In this document: positions 43,031 to 53,479 of the stretch, in pieces | Layout of the letters: the number at the start of each line of letters is the position of its first letter | Numbering within the stretch: position 1 is the stretch's first letter | DNA from: Hyunsoonleella pacifica | GTDB lineage: Bacteria > Bacteroidota > Bacteroidia > Flavobacteriales > Flavobacteriaceae | Assembly (NCBI RefSeq): GCF_004310335.1 | Contig: NZ_SIRS01000003.1 | Location: 372,001-436,000, forward strand | Direction of reading: 5' to 3' | Length of the DNA stretch: 64,000 nt | Program-made: the position numbers and the translations under genes | Notes under the pieces: generated by a model | The model's input: the letters and a program-made list of their open reading frames with translations, nothing else | The model's database searches: none | Told to the model about the DNA's origin: nothing

Positions 43031-43314
43031 TGTGTTTGCTAGCAACGTGCTATATGTTTAAATACAATTTCTATCAAAAAAGAAATTATAAAGCTTAACC
43101 AAAAATTTAAAACAATACACTAACCTCAGATTCAAACAAATAAAACTAATCTATTTTTTAGTAAGTAAAATTTGACTAAATAATATCTAAATTCTAAAAA
43201 AAAGTATAAGGCTTTATTTAAAAGAAAGCTTAATTTAACCCTCTTTATATATACGCAGTACTATAGAAAAGAGGTAAGCCTCATATCTTAAAATGTGTGC
43301 CAAACTAACATAAA
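43031..43314. other. AT-rich intergenic region upstream of the GPH transporter
   Basis: No gene or clear structured element was seen. It should contain the promoter of the transporter gene; I could not identify a convincing TTG/TAnnTTTG pair. Confidence 0.4.
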
Positions 43315-44910
43315 ATGTCTGATAGAATTAAGCTTTCAATTAAAGAAAAAATAGGCTATGCTTTAGGAGATGGTGCCGCCAATATTGCATGGAGAGGTGT
43401 TGCCACATTTCTATTCATTTTTTATACTGACGTTTTTGGTCTAAATCCTGCTACAGTAGGACTTCTATTTCTTGTAACCAGATTTAGTGATGGTATAAGT
43501 GATATTTTTATGGGCGTTTTAGGAGATAGAACTAAATCTAAATATGGAAAATTTCGCCCTTGGATATTATGGACAGCTATTCCTCTAAGCGTTATTTTAT
43601 CACTTCTATTTACAAGTCCAGACTTAAGTGATTCTGGTAAAATTGTTTACGCCTACACAACCTATATATTATTTACACTTATCTACACGGCTAATAATGT
43701 ACCCTATGGTGCCTTAATGGGTGTAATGACTAGTGACGATAAAGAACGTGGTAGTTTAGGTTCCTACAGAATGGTTGGTGCTTTTGCTGGGGGTATGCTT
43801 GTACAAGGTATGTTACTGTTTCTGGTAGCCCACTATGGTAATGTAAACCCGAAAATAGCCATAGATCAAATCGCAGATAAAAAGTATAAAATTGAAGTAT
43901 CCTCTAAAGCCAAAGTACCTAATGCCAATATAAAAACTGACAATGGTATAGCAATGTTTACTTGGGATTATACAAAAGACTCTAAACCTACTCATAGCAA
44001 AAGCTTTACTATGTTGCCTGACAAAACCTACTCATTTATTGTAGAAGGCGAAGCCAATCTAACCAAAGCCGATGTATTAATAATCGATCAAAAAAATGGG
44101 TACAGCAGATCTATATACATACTTTCCATTTTTTTAGCGTTATTTATGCTATTAACGTTCTATTTCACAAGAGAAAGAGTATATCCTCCTAAAGATCAAA
44201 AAAATAATTTATTAGCAGATTTAAAGAATTTAAAAGCAAATAAACCCTGGTTAGTACTTCTTTTTATAGGTTTATTATTTAGTACTTACAACTCTATTAA
44301 GCAGGGTATTGTGGTTATTTATTTTTCGCATTATATAAATAATCAATTATTAGCTGGCAGCTTTTTAGTGGCATTAATGCTGGCATCTATAGGAGGAGCT
44401 ATGTTAACAGCTCCATTAGCAAAAAAAATAGGTAAAAAAAACTTGTTTATATATGCTCTAATTTTTTCAGGTGTCGTAAATGCATTACTGGTTTTCTGTG
44501 GTCCTGATGATATTACTGGTATATTTTCTTTAGGAATTATTTCAGAGTTTTCAGCAGCAATTTTCCCAACATTATTTTTTGCAATGCTGGGTGATACTGC
44601 AGACTATTCAGAATTTAAAAATGGAAGACGAGCCACTGGCCTAATCTATTCAGCAGGATCATTCGCAACTAAATTTGGCGGTGGTATTGCTGGTGCTATT
44701 ATTGGATTTGTATTAGCTATGTTTAACTATGATGGACAAGATTTATCAACGATAAACGGAGCTATTCCTGGCATAATAATGTTAATGAGTTGGATTCCAT
44801 CTATTATTGCAATAATAGCAGCTATATTGATGATAGGATACCCTCTTAATCAAGAAAAACTAAACGAGATTACACTAGAATTAAACAGACGAAGAACAAC
44901 AATAAAATAA
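43315..44910 (+). CDS. GPH-family (MFS) sugar transporter with extra loop domain
   Basis: 531 residues, about 12 membrane helices. The N-terminal half has the GPH (glycoside-pentoside-hexuronide:cation symporter) pattern: KIGYALGDGAANIAW, FLVTRFSDGISDIFMGVLGDRT, KFRPWILW. An extra hydrophilic block of about 90 residues (about 173-263) interrupts helices 5 and 6 and is not usual in the family. It converges with the GH3 gene, so it is likely the uptake step for the sugar released by the GH3 enzyme. Confidence 0.87.
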   Translation: MSDRIKLSIKEKIGYALGDGAANIAWRGVATFLFIFYTDVFGLNPATVGLLFLVTRFSDGISDIFMGVLGDRTKSKYGKFRPWILWTAIPLSVILSLLFTSPDLSDSGKIVYAYTTYILFTLIYTANNVPYGALMGVMTSDDKERGSLGSYRMVGAFAGGMLVQGMLLFLVAHYGNVNPKIAIDQIADKKYKIEVSSKAKVPNANIKTDNGIAMFTWDYTKDSKPTHSKSFTMLPDKTYSFIVEGEANLTKADVLIIDQKNGYSRSIYILSIFLALFMLLTFYFTRERVYPPKDQKNNLLADLKNLKANKPWLVLLFIGLLFSTYNSIKQGIVVIYFSHYINNQLLAGSFLVALMLASIGGAMLTAPLAKKIGKKNLFIYALIFSGVVNALLVFCGPDDITGIFSLGIISEFSAAIFPTLFFAMLGDTADYSEFKNGRRATGLIYSAGSFATKFGGGIAGAIIGFVLAMFNYDGQDLSTINGAIPGIIMLMSWIPSIIAIIAAILMIGYPLNQEKLNEITLELNRRRTTIK

Positions 44911-44949
44911 ATTGAAAGCCAATAACAGGACGACTCAAAACAGTCGTAC

Positions 44950-44985
44950 AAAAAACTCTCGAGTTAAACTCGAGAGTTTTTAATT
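44950..44985 (+). terminator. Terminator after the GPH transporter
   Basis: AAAAACTCTCGAGTT / AACTCGAGAGTTTTT, a perfect stem with T-rich tail 40 bp after the stop codon. Its symmetry means it could also act on the opposite strand. Confidence 0.85.
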
Positions 44986-45102
44986 TTTACAGGCTATCTT
45001 TAACATAATTATATCCATAATAGGGCAACATGGATATTTTAACTATTGTACAAAAAATTGAATTTTGTATTTTGATTACCGTTTTATTTAAATCACAATT
45101 TA

Positions 45103-45141
45103 AAAAGAAACCCCGACGCAAAACGTCGAGGAATTCTTTTG
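45103..45141. terminator. Bidirectional-type hairpin downstream of the GH3 gene
   Basis: AAAGAAACCCCGACG / CGTCGAGGAATTCTTT around CAAAA. For the minus-strand GH3 gene it lies about 50 bp past the stop and probably ends its transcript. Confidence 0.55.
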
Positions 45142-45190
45142 AATTAATAACCAAACAATGTCTAATTATTATAGCCTACAGTATATAGTG

Positions 45191-47482
45191 TTATTTCAAT
45201 TCAAATTTAGCCATTAGCTCTGCTTGAGAACTACCTCCAACATACACTTCAAAATCTCCAGGCTCTATTATAAAATTACCGTTATTATCAAAAAAGCCTA
45301 AAGTGTCCTTGTTTAAAGTAAACTTTACTGTTTTTGTCTCTCCTTTATCAAGTTCAATAAGTTCAAACCCTTTTAATTCTCTAACAGGACGCGTAACACT
45401 TCCTACTAAATCGCGAACATATAACTGCACAACTTCCTTCCCTTTTAAACCTCCTGTATTGGCTACTTCTACCGATATGTTGATAGGTTCATCAATAGTA
45501 AAAGAAGATTTTTCTATTTTAATATTAGCATAATTAAATGTTGTATAGCTCAGCCCGTAACCAAAAGGATATAGAGGTGTATTTTCAATATCACTGTAAT
45601 GAGACCAAAATACATTGTTAGCCTCATTAACTGGTCTTCCTGTATTCTTATAATTATAATATATTGGAATTTGTCCAACGTGCCTTGGAAACGTCATAGG
45701 CAATTTACCACTAGGGTTATAATCCCCATATAACACTTGTGTAATAGCATTACCTGTTTGGGTTCCTAACTGCCAACCTTCAACTATAGCCGGAATATGT
45801 TTATCTGCCCAAGTAATTGCAAGTGGGCGTCCATTATTAAGAACCAATACAATATTAGGATTTGCTTTATATACTTCTTCCAGTAATTCTTGTTGAACTC
45901 CTGGCAAGTTTATATCTACTCTACTTCTAGCTTCTCCAGATTGAAATCCATGCTCACCTAAAACCATAACAACAACATCAGCATTTTTAGCTGCTTTAAT
46001 TGCTGCCTTAAATCCGCTTTTATCAGTAGTATTAATTTTAAGCTCATTAACAAAATGAGTGTCTCCTGTAGTAACATCGGCTCCCTTACTGTAAATCAAC
46101 TCATTCCCTTTATATTGTTGCATCCCCTCTAAAACAGATACACCTGTGTTATCTTTTGAGGCTATTCTCCAACTACCTAGAGGACTGTTCTTTTCACTTG
46201 CCAAACCTCCTATGAGCGCTATTTTTTGACCTTCTTTTTTAAGTGGAAGCAATTGGTTTTCATTCTTTAGTAATACAATGGATTTTTTAGCCACATCCAG
46301 AACAGCTTCTTGATGCGCTTTAGAGTTTACAACTTCTTTTTCTCTAGCTTCATTGCAATACCTGTAAGGGTCTTCGAATAAACCTAATTCGTGTTTCACA
46401 GTTAAAATCCTTCTTACCGCATCATCAATAACAGCCTCTTCAACAATTCCTTCCTCAACAAGTGCTTCTAGTTCTGAAACATAAATATAGGATTCCATAT
46501 CTAAATCTGACCCTGCTAACGCAGCAATTTTTGCAGCGTCTTTATTGTTTTTTGCATGTCCCCAAACCACCATTTCTTTAATTGATGCCCAATCTGATAC
46601 AACAAAACCTTTAAAATCCCATTTATCTTTTAAAATATCTCTAAGTAAATATGTGCTACCTGTTGCTGGAACACCATTAAGATCATTAAACGCATTCATA
46701 AATGTCTTTACATTGGCATCAGCAGCTGCCTTAAATGGTGGCAACACAACATTATGCAAAGTAGAACTTCCAATATCAACTGTATTATATTCCTTTCCTG
46801 CTTCAGAAAATCCATAAGCTGCAAAATGTTTGGCACAAGCAGCTATAGTATTTACGGCTGATAGGTCTTCGCCTTGAAAACCTTTAACTCTAGCTGCTGC
46901 AATTTTACTGCCTAAGAAAGGATCCTCACCTGCGCCTTCCATAACACGACCCCAACGTGGATCTCTTGATATATCTACCATAGGAGCAAATGTCCAATTT
47001 ATTCCTGCAGCTGATGCTTCAGCAGCTGCCACTTGAGCAGACTTTTCTATAGCTTCTAAATCCCAACTCGCTGCTTCTGCTAAAGGAATTGGGCTTAATG
47101 TTTTGTAACCATGAATTACATCAAAACCAATAATTAATGGAATACCTAATCTAGTTTCTTCTACAGCAATTTCCTGTACTGCCCTAACCGCTTTTGTGCC
47201 TCTTACAGACAACATAGAGCCAACCATTCCACTCTTTAAATGTTCATACTTCTTTTCGGCACTACCTTCTTCAGGAACTGGCCCTGTAACATCCCAGAAA
47301 CCATTATACTGATTCATCTGACCAATTTTTTCTTTGAGAGTCATTATTTGTATAAGAGAATCTACCTTTTCCCTTATTTCAAGTTCTTCAGAAGAAATTA
47401 TAGTAGTATTAGATTTATTATTACAAGACATACATGTTATTATTACTAGTGTGTAAAAAAAACGCTTCAAATTACTATTCAT
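45191..47482 (-). CDS. GH3 beta-glucosidase, lipoprotein (BglX-like)
   Basis: About 763 residues. Starting at the internal Met read from 47482 gives a standard lipoprotein signal (lipobox ITCMSC); an upstream Met at 47506 would add eight residues. The GH3 N-terminal barrel has KHFAAYGFSEAGKEYN and the nucleophile Asp in VVSDWASI. The alpha/beta sandwich and a C-terminal fibronectin-III-like domain (SYTTFNYANIKI to the end) follow. GH3 beta-glucosidases release glucose from beta-glucans or aryl-glucosides at the cell surface or periplasm. It diverges from nothing close; the AraC gene lies 364 bp upstream on the same strand. Confidence 0.93.
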   Translation of the reverse strand: MNSNLKRFFYTLVIITCMSCNNKSNTTIISSEELEIREKVDSLIQIMTLKEKIGQMNQYNGFWDVTGPVPEEGSAEKKYEHLKSGMVGSMLSVRGTKAVRAVQEIAVEETRLGIPLIIGFDVIHGYKTLSPIPLAEAASWDLEAIEKSAQVAAAEASAAGINWTFAPMVDISRDPRWGRVMEGAGEDPFLGSKIAAARVKGFQGEDLSAVNTIAACAKHFAAYGFSEAGKEYNTVDIGSSTLHNVVLPPFKAAADANVKTFMNAFNDLNGVPATGSTYLLRDILKDKWDFKGFVVSDWASIKEMVVWGHAKNNKDAAKIAALAGSDLDMESYIYVSELEALVEEGIVEEAVIDDAVRRILTVKHELGLFEDPYRYCNEAREKEVVNSKAHQEAVLDVAKKSIVLLKNENQLLPLKKEGQKIALIGGLASEKNSPLGSWRIASKDNTGVSVLEGMQQYKGNELIYSKGADVTTGDTHFVNELKINTTDKSGFKAAIKAAKNADVVVMVLGEHGFQSGEARSRVDINLPGVQQELLEEVYKANPNIVLVLNNGRPLAITWADKHIPAIVEGWQLGTQTGNAITQVLYGDYNPSGKLPMTFPRHVGQIPIYYNYKNTGRPVNEANNVFWSHYSDIENTPLYPFGYGLSYTTFNYANIKIEKSSFTIDEPINISVEVANTGGLKGKEVVQLYVRDLVGSVTRPVRELKGFELIELDKGETKTVKFTLNKDTLGFFDNNGNFIIEPGDFEVYVGGSSQAELMAKFELK

Positions 47483-47845
47483 AATAAATGGTTTTATAAA
47501 CTTCAATACTTAATATTTTAATAACAAGCATTCTAAAAAAACAATTTTATTATATAAAATTATCAATATACTATACTTTTTTAACAATTTAAGAATACAA
47601 AACAAACATGCATAAAAGAATAGCTTTACACAACATATACTATTCAAATAAGACTATTACTTCACAAAACACCTGTAATTACAATAAAAACTGACATCCA
47701 GTGAATCTTTACTATAAATATTCAGTACAAAAATAAAATCAATAAGATAAAAAAAATTATTCAAAATAGTCAATTAATAATACTATTTCATCTGAACAAA
47801 TATTAAAAAATAGATAAAAAATAGAAAGAAGCCTCTTACTATAAA
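47483..47845. other. AT-rich intergenic region between the GH3 and AraC genes
   Basis: No gene. A TATTTTTG minus-strand -7 candidate lies at 47728-47735 but is 245 bp from the GH3 start and lacks a well-placed TTG. The length suggests regulatory sites for the sugar locus, none of which I can define. Confidence 0.35.
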
Positions 47846-48721
47846 TTACAAAACGCGCTTAATTCCTCCATTAAACTCTTCTCTAAACTCACTAGGTGTA
47901 GTGTTTTTTTCTTTTTTAAAAATGCGATTAAAATTAGCTATGTTATTAAATCCACACTTAAAACTTATTTCAGCAATACTTAAATCTGTTTCTAAAAGCA
48001 ACTTACTTGCATGACTGATTCGTGTACTATTTACATAAATTACAAAAGTTTTTCCTGTTCGTTTTTTTATAAACCTATTAAACGATACCGGTGTCATATT
48101 TACCAATGATGAAATCTCATCTAAGGATATTTTCTTATCAAAATTATCCTGTATGTAATCGTAAACCTTCTTTATTTTTGAGCTATTTTCAAAATTACGT
48201 TTTTGAGCTGTAGAATTAGACAACATACGTTGATTTCTAGAATTAGCCAGATCATATAATACTGATACAAATTCTAAATAATAGTCGATACCATCAGTTT
48301 TCATAAGTTTTATAAGCCTTGGCGCTATCTCTCTAGATGTTTTTTTGGAAAATAGTATCCCATGTGCAGATTTGGCCATCATATCTCTTATAGGCTTAAA
48401 AATATTTCTTGCTAATAATTTTTCGTCTAGCAAATCATGATTTATGTGTATTGTAATTTCATGAATTCTTTTACTTGTACACTTATGGAGCTCCCATCCA
48501 TGTACCAAATTAGAGCCAACAAAAACAAGCTCAATATCATCTATCTCTTCTATGCTATCACCAACTATACGTCTTACACCTTTGCCATTTTGAATGAAGT
48601 TTAATTCGTAATCTGGATGAAAATGAATCGGAAAATCAAAATCATCTTTAACCCTATCATTTACCACAAAACTATCTTCTGGGGTTAACTGGGTAACTTC
48701 CCTATGAACATTATCTAACAT
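47846..48721 (-). CDS. AraC-family transcriptional regulator
   Basis: 291 residues: N-terminal cupin-type sensor domain (FPIHFHPDYELNFIQNGKG, residues about 30-48) and a C-terminal AraC DNA-binding domain (about 188-285; NMTPVSFNRFIKKRTGKTF and the second helix-turn-helix ISFKCGFNNIANFNRIFKKE). Such regulators sense sugars directly. It diverges from susC/susD across 215 bp and lies beside the GH3 gene, so it probably controls this utilisation locus. Confidence 0.9.
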   Translation of the reverse strand: MLDNVHREVTQLTPEDSFVVNDRVKDDFDFPIHFHPDYELNFIQNGKGVRRIVGDSIEEIDDIELVFVGSNLVHGWELHKCTSKRIHEITIHINHDLLDEKLLARNIFKPIRDMMAKSAHGILFSKKTSREIAPRLIKLMKTDGIDYYLEFVSVLYDLANSRNQRMLSNSTAQKRNFENSSKIKKVYDYIQDNFDKKISLDEISSLVNMTPVSFNRFIKKRTGKTFVIYVNSTRISHASKLLLETDLSIAEISFKCGFNNIANFNRIFKKEKNTTPSEFREEFNGGIKRVL

Positions 48722-48936
48722 CTTTTAGCTTTTTTTGAAGTATTCTGAAAAATATATATTAACAATTGATAAAATCATATTATATAAGTGTTGACTTTGA
48801 AATTAATTTTGCTGCCTAACTAAACTTTAATATGATATTAAATGATACAGATTTTTAACTTCTCATTGATACAAATCTAATTTATTTAATAAAATTATTA
48901 AAAAATAATTTTTAATAAACTAATTTTCAATTACTT

Positions 48937-51900
48937 ATGAAAAAAGAGCTACTCAAGAAATTACTATTCTTAATAGTTTTTATTACAGGCACATCTATGT
49001 ATTCTCAAGAAGTGTCTGGTACTATTTCTGACTCTAATGGTCCATTGGCAGGAGCCAATATCCTTGAAAAAGGCACAACCAATGGAGCTATTGCAGATTT
49101 TGATGGTAATTATACCATCACGAACTTAAGCCCTAACGCTATACTTGTCTTCAGTTTTGTAGGATACGAAACCAAAGAAGTTGTAGTAGGAAACCAAACC
49201 ACCATCAACGTTACCTTATCTGAAGATGCTAGCGTTTTAGATGAAGTTGTGGTTGTTGGTTATGGAAAAACCTCTAGACGCTTAGTTACAGGAGCAATTT
49301 CTTCTGTAAAATCTGAAGACATTACACAAACTCCTGTAATATCTGCAGATCAAGCATTACAAGGACAAGCGCCAGGGGTTACAATTATTAATTCTGGTTC
49401 TCCAGGAACAGCTCCTCAAGTGCAAATTCGTGGCTTAGGAACTTTTGGAAACAATACTCCTCTTTATGTTATCGATGGTATTGTATCTGGAGGGATTAAT
49501 GAAATTAACCCTAACGACATAGAAACTATAGATGTTTTAAAAGATGCATCAACAGCAGCTATATATGGTTCTAGAGCATCAAATGGTGTAGTTATAATTA
49601 CAACCAAAAGAGGTAAAGCTGGAAAAACTAAAGTAACTTTAGATTCTTACCTATCATCTCAATCTGTACCAAGAACTTTAGATTTATTAAACTCAAGTCA
49701 GTTTAGAGATTTTGTTGATGCTACCTATGGACTACCAAATAGATATACTACAGATCCAGCCTCAACGCAGCGAGATACAGACTGGCAAGATGAAATATTT
49801 AGAAATGCTATTTTACACAATACAAACATAGGTGTTTCTGGAGGTAGTGAACATGCAATTTTTAATATTTCTGCTGGTTATATTGACCAAGAAGGAATTG
49901 TTATTAATACTGGCTTTAACAGAGCTTCATTAAGAGCTAATAGTGAATTTAAAATTGGAGATAAGTTTAAAATAGGGGAAACACTTGCTATAGCAGATAC
50001 AGAAATGATGAATGAAGAGCAAGCTGGAGGTAGAACACTTATTGAGCATGTTATAAAATCTTTACCCTACACTCCCGTTTTTGACGCTAATAATCCTGGT
50101 GGTTTTGGAGGAACAGACACTACACTTGATAATGGTTCTGACCCGGAAAACCCTGTAAGAGTACAAACGATAAGCAATAATATTACAGATGTTTCTAAAA
50201 TATTAGGATCTTTGTATGCTTCTTATGAGTTTACCCCTGGTCTAGAATATAAGTTTCAGTATGGCTTTGAAAGAACTTCAAGTTCTACTAATATTCTTCG
50301 TCCTTCTTTTGATGAAGGTATTAATGAGCGTAACGCGGCTCAACTTGATCAAATAGCGAACATATTCAATTCCAATACATTTACAAATTCTTTAAGTTAT
50401 TCTAAGGTTTTTAACGATGTGCACAACTTAGATGTATTAGCTGTTGTAGAAAAATTTGAAACAACAGCTAGAAATAACCGTTCGCAAGCATCAAATCCTT
50501 TAACAGATGCTGTGCCAGTAATACAAGGTAATGGACAAATAACCAATCAACTTTTTGAGTATGGCTTAATCTCTTATATAGGACGTTTAAACTATAACTA
50601 TGATAACAAATATTTAATATCCGCATCCATTAGACGTGATGGCTCCTCTCGTTTTGGTAAAAACAACAGATGGGGAACGTTTCCAGCTTTTTCACTAGGA
50701 TGGGTATTAAGCGAAGAGGATTTCTTAAAAGATTCAAATGCCATTAGCAGCTTAAAACTAAGAGGATCTTGGGGTGTTACGGGTAATGATGGATCTAACG
50801 ACTATGTTTTTGAAGCTGGATTAATCCCTACTTACGGATATATTGGGCTAAACAATAATGTTGGTGTTTCTAATTTTGGTGCATCAAACCCAGATTTAAA
50901 ATGGGAAGAAGCTACTATGACCAATATTGGTTTAGACGCTAGCTTGTTTAACAATGCAGTTAACATATCTCTAGAATACTATAACAACGATATTGCAGAT
51001 GTAATTGTACCAATCCCTAATGTAACATCTGATGGCTTAGGTGCAGCATTTACACAACGTAACGGTGCATCTACAAACACAAGAGGTTTTGAATTTAATA
51101 TTGGATATAACCATAACACAAGCAGTGATTTTAGCTGGTCTGCCAATTTAAACTTAGGTACTTCTAAAAATAAAGCTACAGACTTAGGAGACCTATCATT
51201 CATTGAAAGCTCTACATTCGAAGGCGAGAATTTATCAAGAATTGAAGAAGGTGAGTCCTTATTTTTCTTTTACGGCTTAGAAACAGATGGTTTATTCCAA
51301 CAAGGCGATGATACAAGTGCACAACCAAATGCCGCTCCTGGAGATATTCGTTTTGTAGATCAAAATAACGATGGTATTATAAATAGTGCCGACAATGTTA
51401 AAATAGGTAATCCATTCCCAAAACTTACATACGGATTAAATCTATCTGCTAACTACAAAAATTTTGATGCTACACTATTCTTTAGTGGTGTAAGTGGTAA
51501 TGATATTTACAATACAAATATCTATGATTTGGAGGGTATGACACGCTTATTTAATGCCGGCACCGCAGTACTTGATAGATGGACACCTACTAACACTAAC
51601 ACAACAGTACCTAGATTTACAGCAGATCATTCAGACAACGTAAACCGTTCTGATCGTTTTATAGAAGATGGTTCTTACGCCAAGCTTAGAAACTTAACCA
51701 TTGGTTATAGCTTACCAGAAACAGTCTTATCTACGTTTGCTAAAGGATCTATATCTAAATTTAGAATTTATTTAGCCGCGCAAAACCTGTTTACAATTAC
51801 AAATTACTCAGGTTACGATCCAGAAATTGGAGGAAGTACTACAGTAACACCAGGGCAACAATCTCCTGCTGCAGGAGTAGGAATCGATAGAGGTGTATAT

Positions 51901-51945
51901 CCACAGCCTAGATCGTTCATCGCAGGTGTACAATTATCATTTTAA
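48937..51945 (+). CDS. SusC-like TonB-dependent glycan transporter
   Basis: 1002 residues: signal peptide (1-24), carboxypeptidase-like domain (about 26-105: GPLAGANILEKGTTNGAIADFDGNY), TonB-box region VLDEVVVVGYG, plug (about 125-225, with PLYVIDGI and the SRASNGVVIITTKRG motif typical of SusC) and a barrel that ends in QLSF. It imports oligosaccharides with its SusD partner. TAATTTTG at 48804-48811 matches the -7 box, but the TTG is only 10 bp away, so the promoter may need an activator such as the AraC protein. Confidence 0.95.
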   Translation: MKKELLKKLLFLIVFITGTSMYSQEVSGTISDSNGPLAGANILEKGTTNGAIADFDGNYTITNLSPNAILVFSFVGYETKEVVVGNQTTINVTLSEDASVLDEVVVVGYGKTSRRLVTGAISSVKSEDITQTPVISADQALQGQAPGVTIINSGSPGTAPQVQIRGLGTFGNNTPLYVIDGIVSGGINEINPNDIETIDVLKDASTAAIYGSRASNGVVIITTKRGKAGKTKVTLDSYLSSQSVPRTLDLLNSSQFRDFVDATYGLPNRYTTDPASTQRDTDWQDEIFRNAILHNTNIGVSGGSEHAIFNISAGYIDQEGIVINTGFNRASLRANSEFKIGDKFKIGETLAIADTEMMNEEQAGGRTLIEHVIKSLPYTPVFDANNPGGFGGTDTTLDNGSDPENPVRVQTISNNITDVSKILGSLYASYEFTPGLEYKFQYGFERTSSSTNILRPSFDEGINERNAAQLDQIANIFNSNTFTNSLSYSKVFNDVHNLDVLAVVEKFETTARNNRSQASNPLTDAVPVIQGNGQITNQLFEYGLISYIGRLNYNYDNKYLISASIRRDGSSRFGKNNRWGTFPAFSLGWVLSEEDFLKDSNAISSLKLRGSWGVTGNDGSNDYVFEAGLIPTYGYIGLNNNVGVSNFGASNPDLKWEEATMTNIGLDASLFNNAVNISLEYYNNDIADVIVPIPNVTSDGLGAAFTQRNGASTNTRGFEFNIGYNHNTSSDFSWSANLNLGTSKNKATDLGDLSFIESSTFEGENLSRIEEGESLFFFYGLETDGLFQQGDDTSAQPNAAPGDIRFVDQNNDGIINSADNVKIGNPFPKLTYGLNLSANYKNFDATLFFSGVSGNDIYNTNIYDLEGMTRLFNAGTAVLDRWTPTNTNTTVPRFTADHSDNVNRSDRFIEDGSYAKLRNLTIGYSLPETVLSTFAKGSISKFRIYLAAQNLFTITNYSGYDPEIGGSTTVTPGQQSPAAGVGIDRGVYPQPRSFIAGVQLSF

Positions 51946-51969
51946 TCTACAACAGTAAAAATAAAAAAC

Positions 51970-53385
51970 ATGAAAAAAATTAAAATCTTATTTACTGGTC
52001 TAGCATTAGTTATTGGGATATTCATTTCTTGTGATGAATCAGAAATAGAACTAGTAAACCCTAATCAATTATCTGCAGAAACATTTTTTAAATCCAGTGC
52101 TCAACTAGAATCTGCAGTTACTGCAGCTTATACCTATCTTCAAGAAGTAGGGAATTATGCAAGATATCAATACTATATTAACGATAATATTGCAGGCGAA
52201 AACTATGCTGCAGGTAATTTAGAAGCAGACAAAGTGCAAATGATTAACAGAGATGTTGATGAGGCTAACAATGGAAACAATCAGTACTGGCAACATAACT
52301 ATCAGGGTATTGGTCGTTGTAACTTTGTTATTGTAAACGAAGAAAATTTCGAAAACATTCCTGATACAGAAATAGCAGCTAGATTGGGAGAAGTACGATT
52401 TATAAGAGCACTTTGTTACTTTAACTTGGTTGCTAAGTACGGAGAAATTCCATTAGTTTTAGATTTAGAGACCGTACAAGGAGGCAGACCTAAATCGTCT
52501 GTGGCCGAAGTGTACAATGCAATTATTACAGATTTACAATTCGCGGCAGCAAATTTACCTAACAAAGAGGCTCAAGAAGTTGGTAGAGCTACATCTGGTG
52601 CAGCGTGGGCGTTACTAGGAAAAGTATTACTTCAAAATGGTGATGCAGGTGGTGCTAAAACCGCCTTATCAAATGTTACAGGTTATAGCTTAATAGACAA
52701 TTACAGAGACAACTTTACAGTAGCTGGAGAACACAATGAGGAGTCTATTTTTGAAGTAATGTATGATGAGTCTACTGGCGCAGGAGATTCTTGGAATCAG
52801 AACGGAAGAGGAAATTCAGAAACTACCTTTAGAGCTCAAGAATACTCTGGATGGTATAATGTAAAACCTAGTCAAGAACTTTTAGATGAATATGAAGATG
52901 GCGACACACGTTACGCAGCTAACTTTTATTCAATTGACGATAGTGATAATGGGACCATGACCAATACATTTAATAATGGCACTAGCACATTTACTTCAGG
53001 AACAATAGGTCCTGACGACAACCCTTCATGGAGAAAATATCAAAACTTAGACGACAGAAGTTCTGAAACCCCTGATAGTGGCATTAATGCTAGAGTTTTA
53101 CGTTACTCTGATGTACTGTTAATGCAAGCAGAAGCAGAAATTCGTTCTGGAGGACCAGAATCTGTAGCTTTAGGTTTCTTAAACCAAGTACGCTCTAGAA
53201 CTTCTGTAGCCTTACCAGATGTAAATGTATCTGGAACCCAAGCCATATTAGATGCTATTAAACACGAAAGATGGGTGGAGCTAGCAGGTGAGCAATCTAG
53301 ATGGTTAGATCTACAAAGATTTGATGGAGATTCGTATTTAATGCCTATACCTAATATTGAATTACAGGGCAATACAAACCTATAA
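51970..53385 (+). CDS. SusD-like outer-membrane glycan-binding lipoprotein
   Basis: 471 residues with lipobox FISC (Cys 21). SusD/RagB fold: N-terminal helical TPR-like part (NPNQLSAETFFKSSAQLESAVTAAYTYLQ) and C-terminal SusD domain with LRYSDVLLMQAEAEI and HERWVELAGEQSRWLDLQR. It is 24 bp after susC and forms the lid of that transporter. Substrate is not shown by sequence; the neighbouring GH3 suggests a beta-linked glucoside or glucan. Confidence 0.95.
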   Translation: MKKIKILFTGLALVIGIFISCDESEIELVNPNQLSAETFFKSSAQLESAVTAAYTYLQEVGNYARYQYYINDNIAGENYAAGNLEADKVQMINRDVDEANNGNNQYWQHNYQGIGRCNFVIVNEENFENIPDTEIAARLGEVRFIRALCYFNLVAKYGEIPLVLDLETVQGGRPKSSVAEVYNAIITDLQFAAANLPNKEAQEVGRATSGAAWALLGKVLLQNGDAGGAKTALSNVTGYSLIDNYRDNFTVAGEHNEESIFEVMYDESTGAGDSWNQNGRGNSETTFRAQEYSGWYNVKPSQELLDEYEDGDTRYAANFYSIDDSDNGTMTNTFNNGTSTFTSGTIGPDDNPSWRKYQNLDDRSSETPDSGINARVLRYSDVLLMQAEAEIRSGGPESVALGFLNQVRSRTSVALPDVNVSGTQAILDAIKHERWVELAGEQSRWLDLQRFDGDSYLMPIPNIELQGNTNL

Positions 53386-53479
53386 ATTTTTTAGTTTTTA
53401 AGTTAGTTTGGTTTTAGTCAGAAATCCTGTATAAGTGCTATACAGGATTTTCTATATTTGTTTAACCCAGAATAAGCCA

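Noticed and set aside
44950-45141. Two hairpins as an attachment site or mobile-element boundary
   Set aside because: They are ordinary terminators between two converging genes, with no integrase or repeats nearby.
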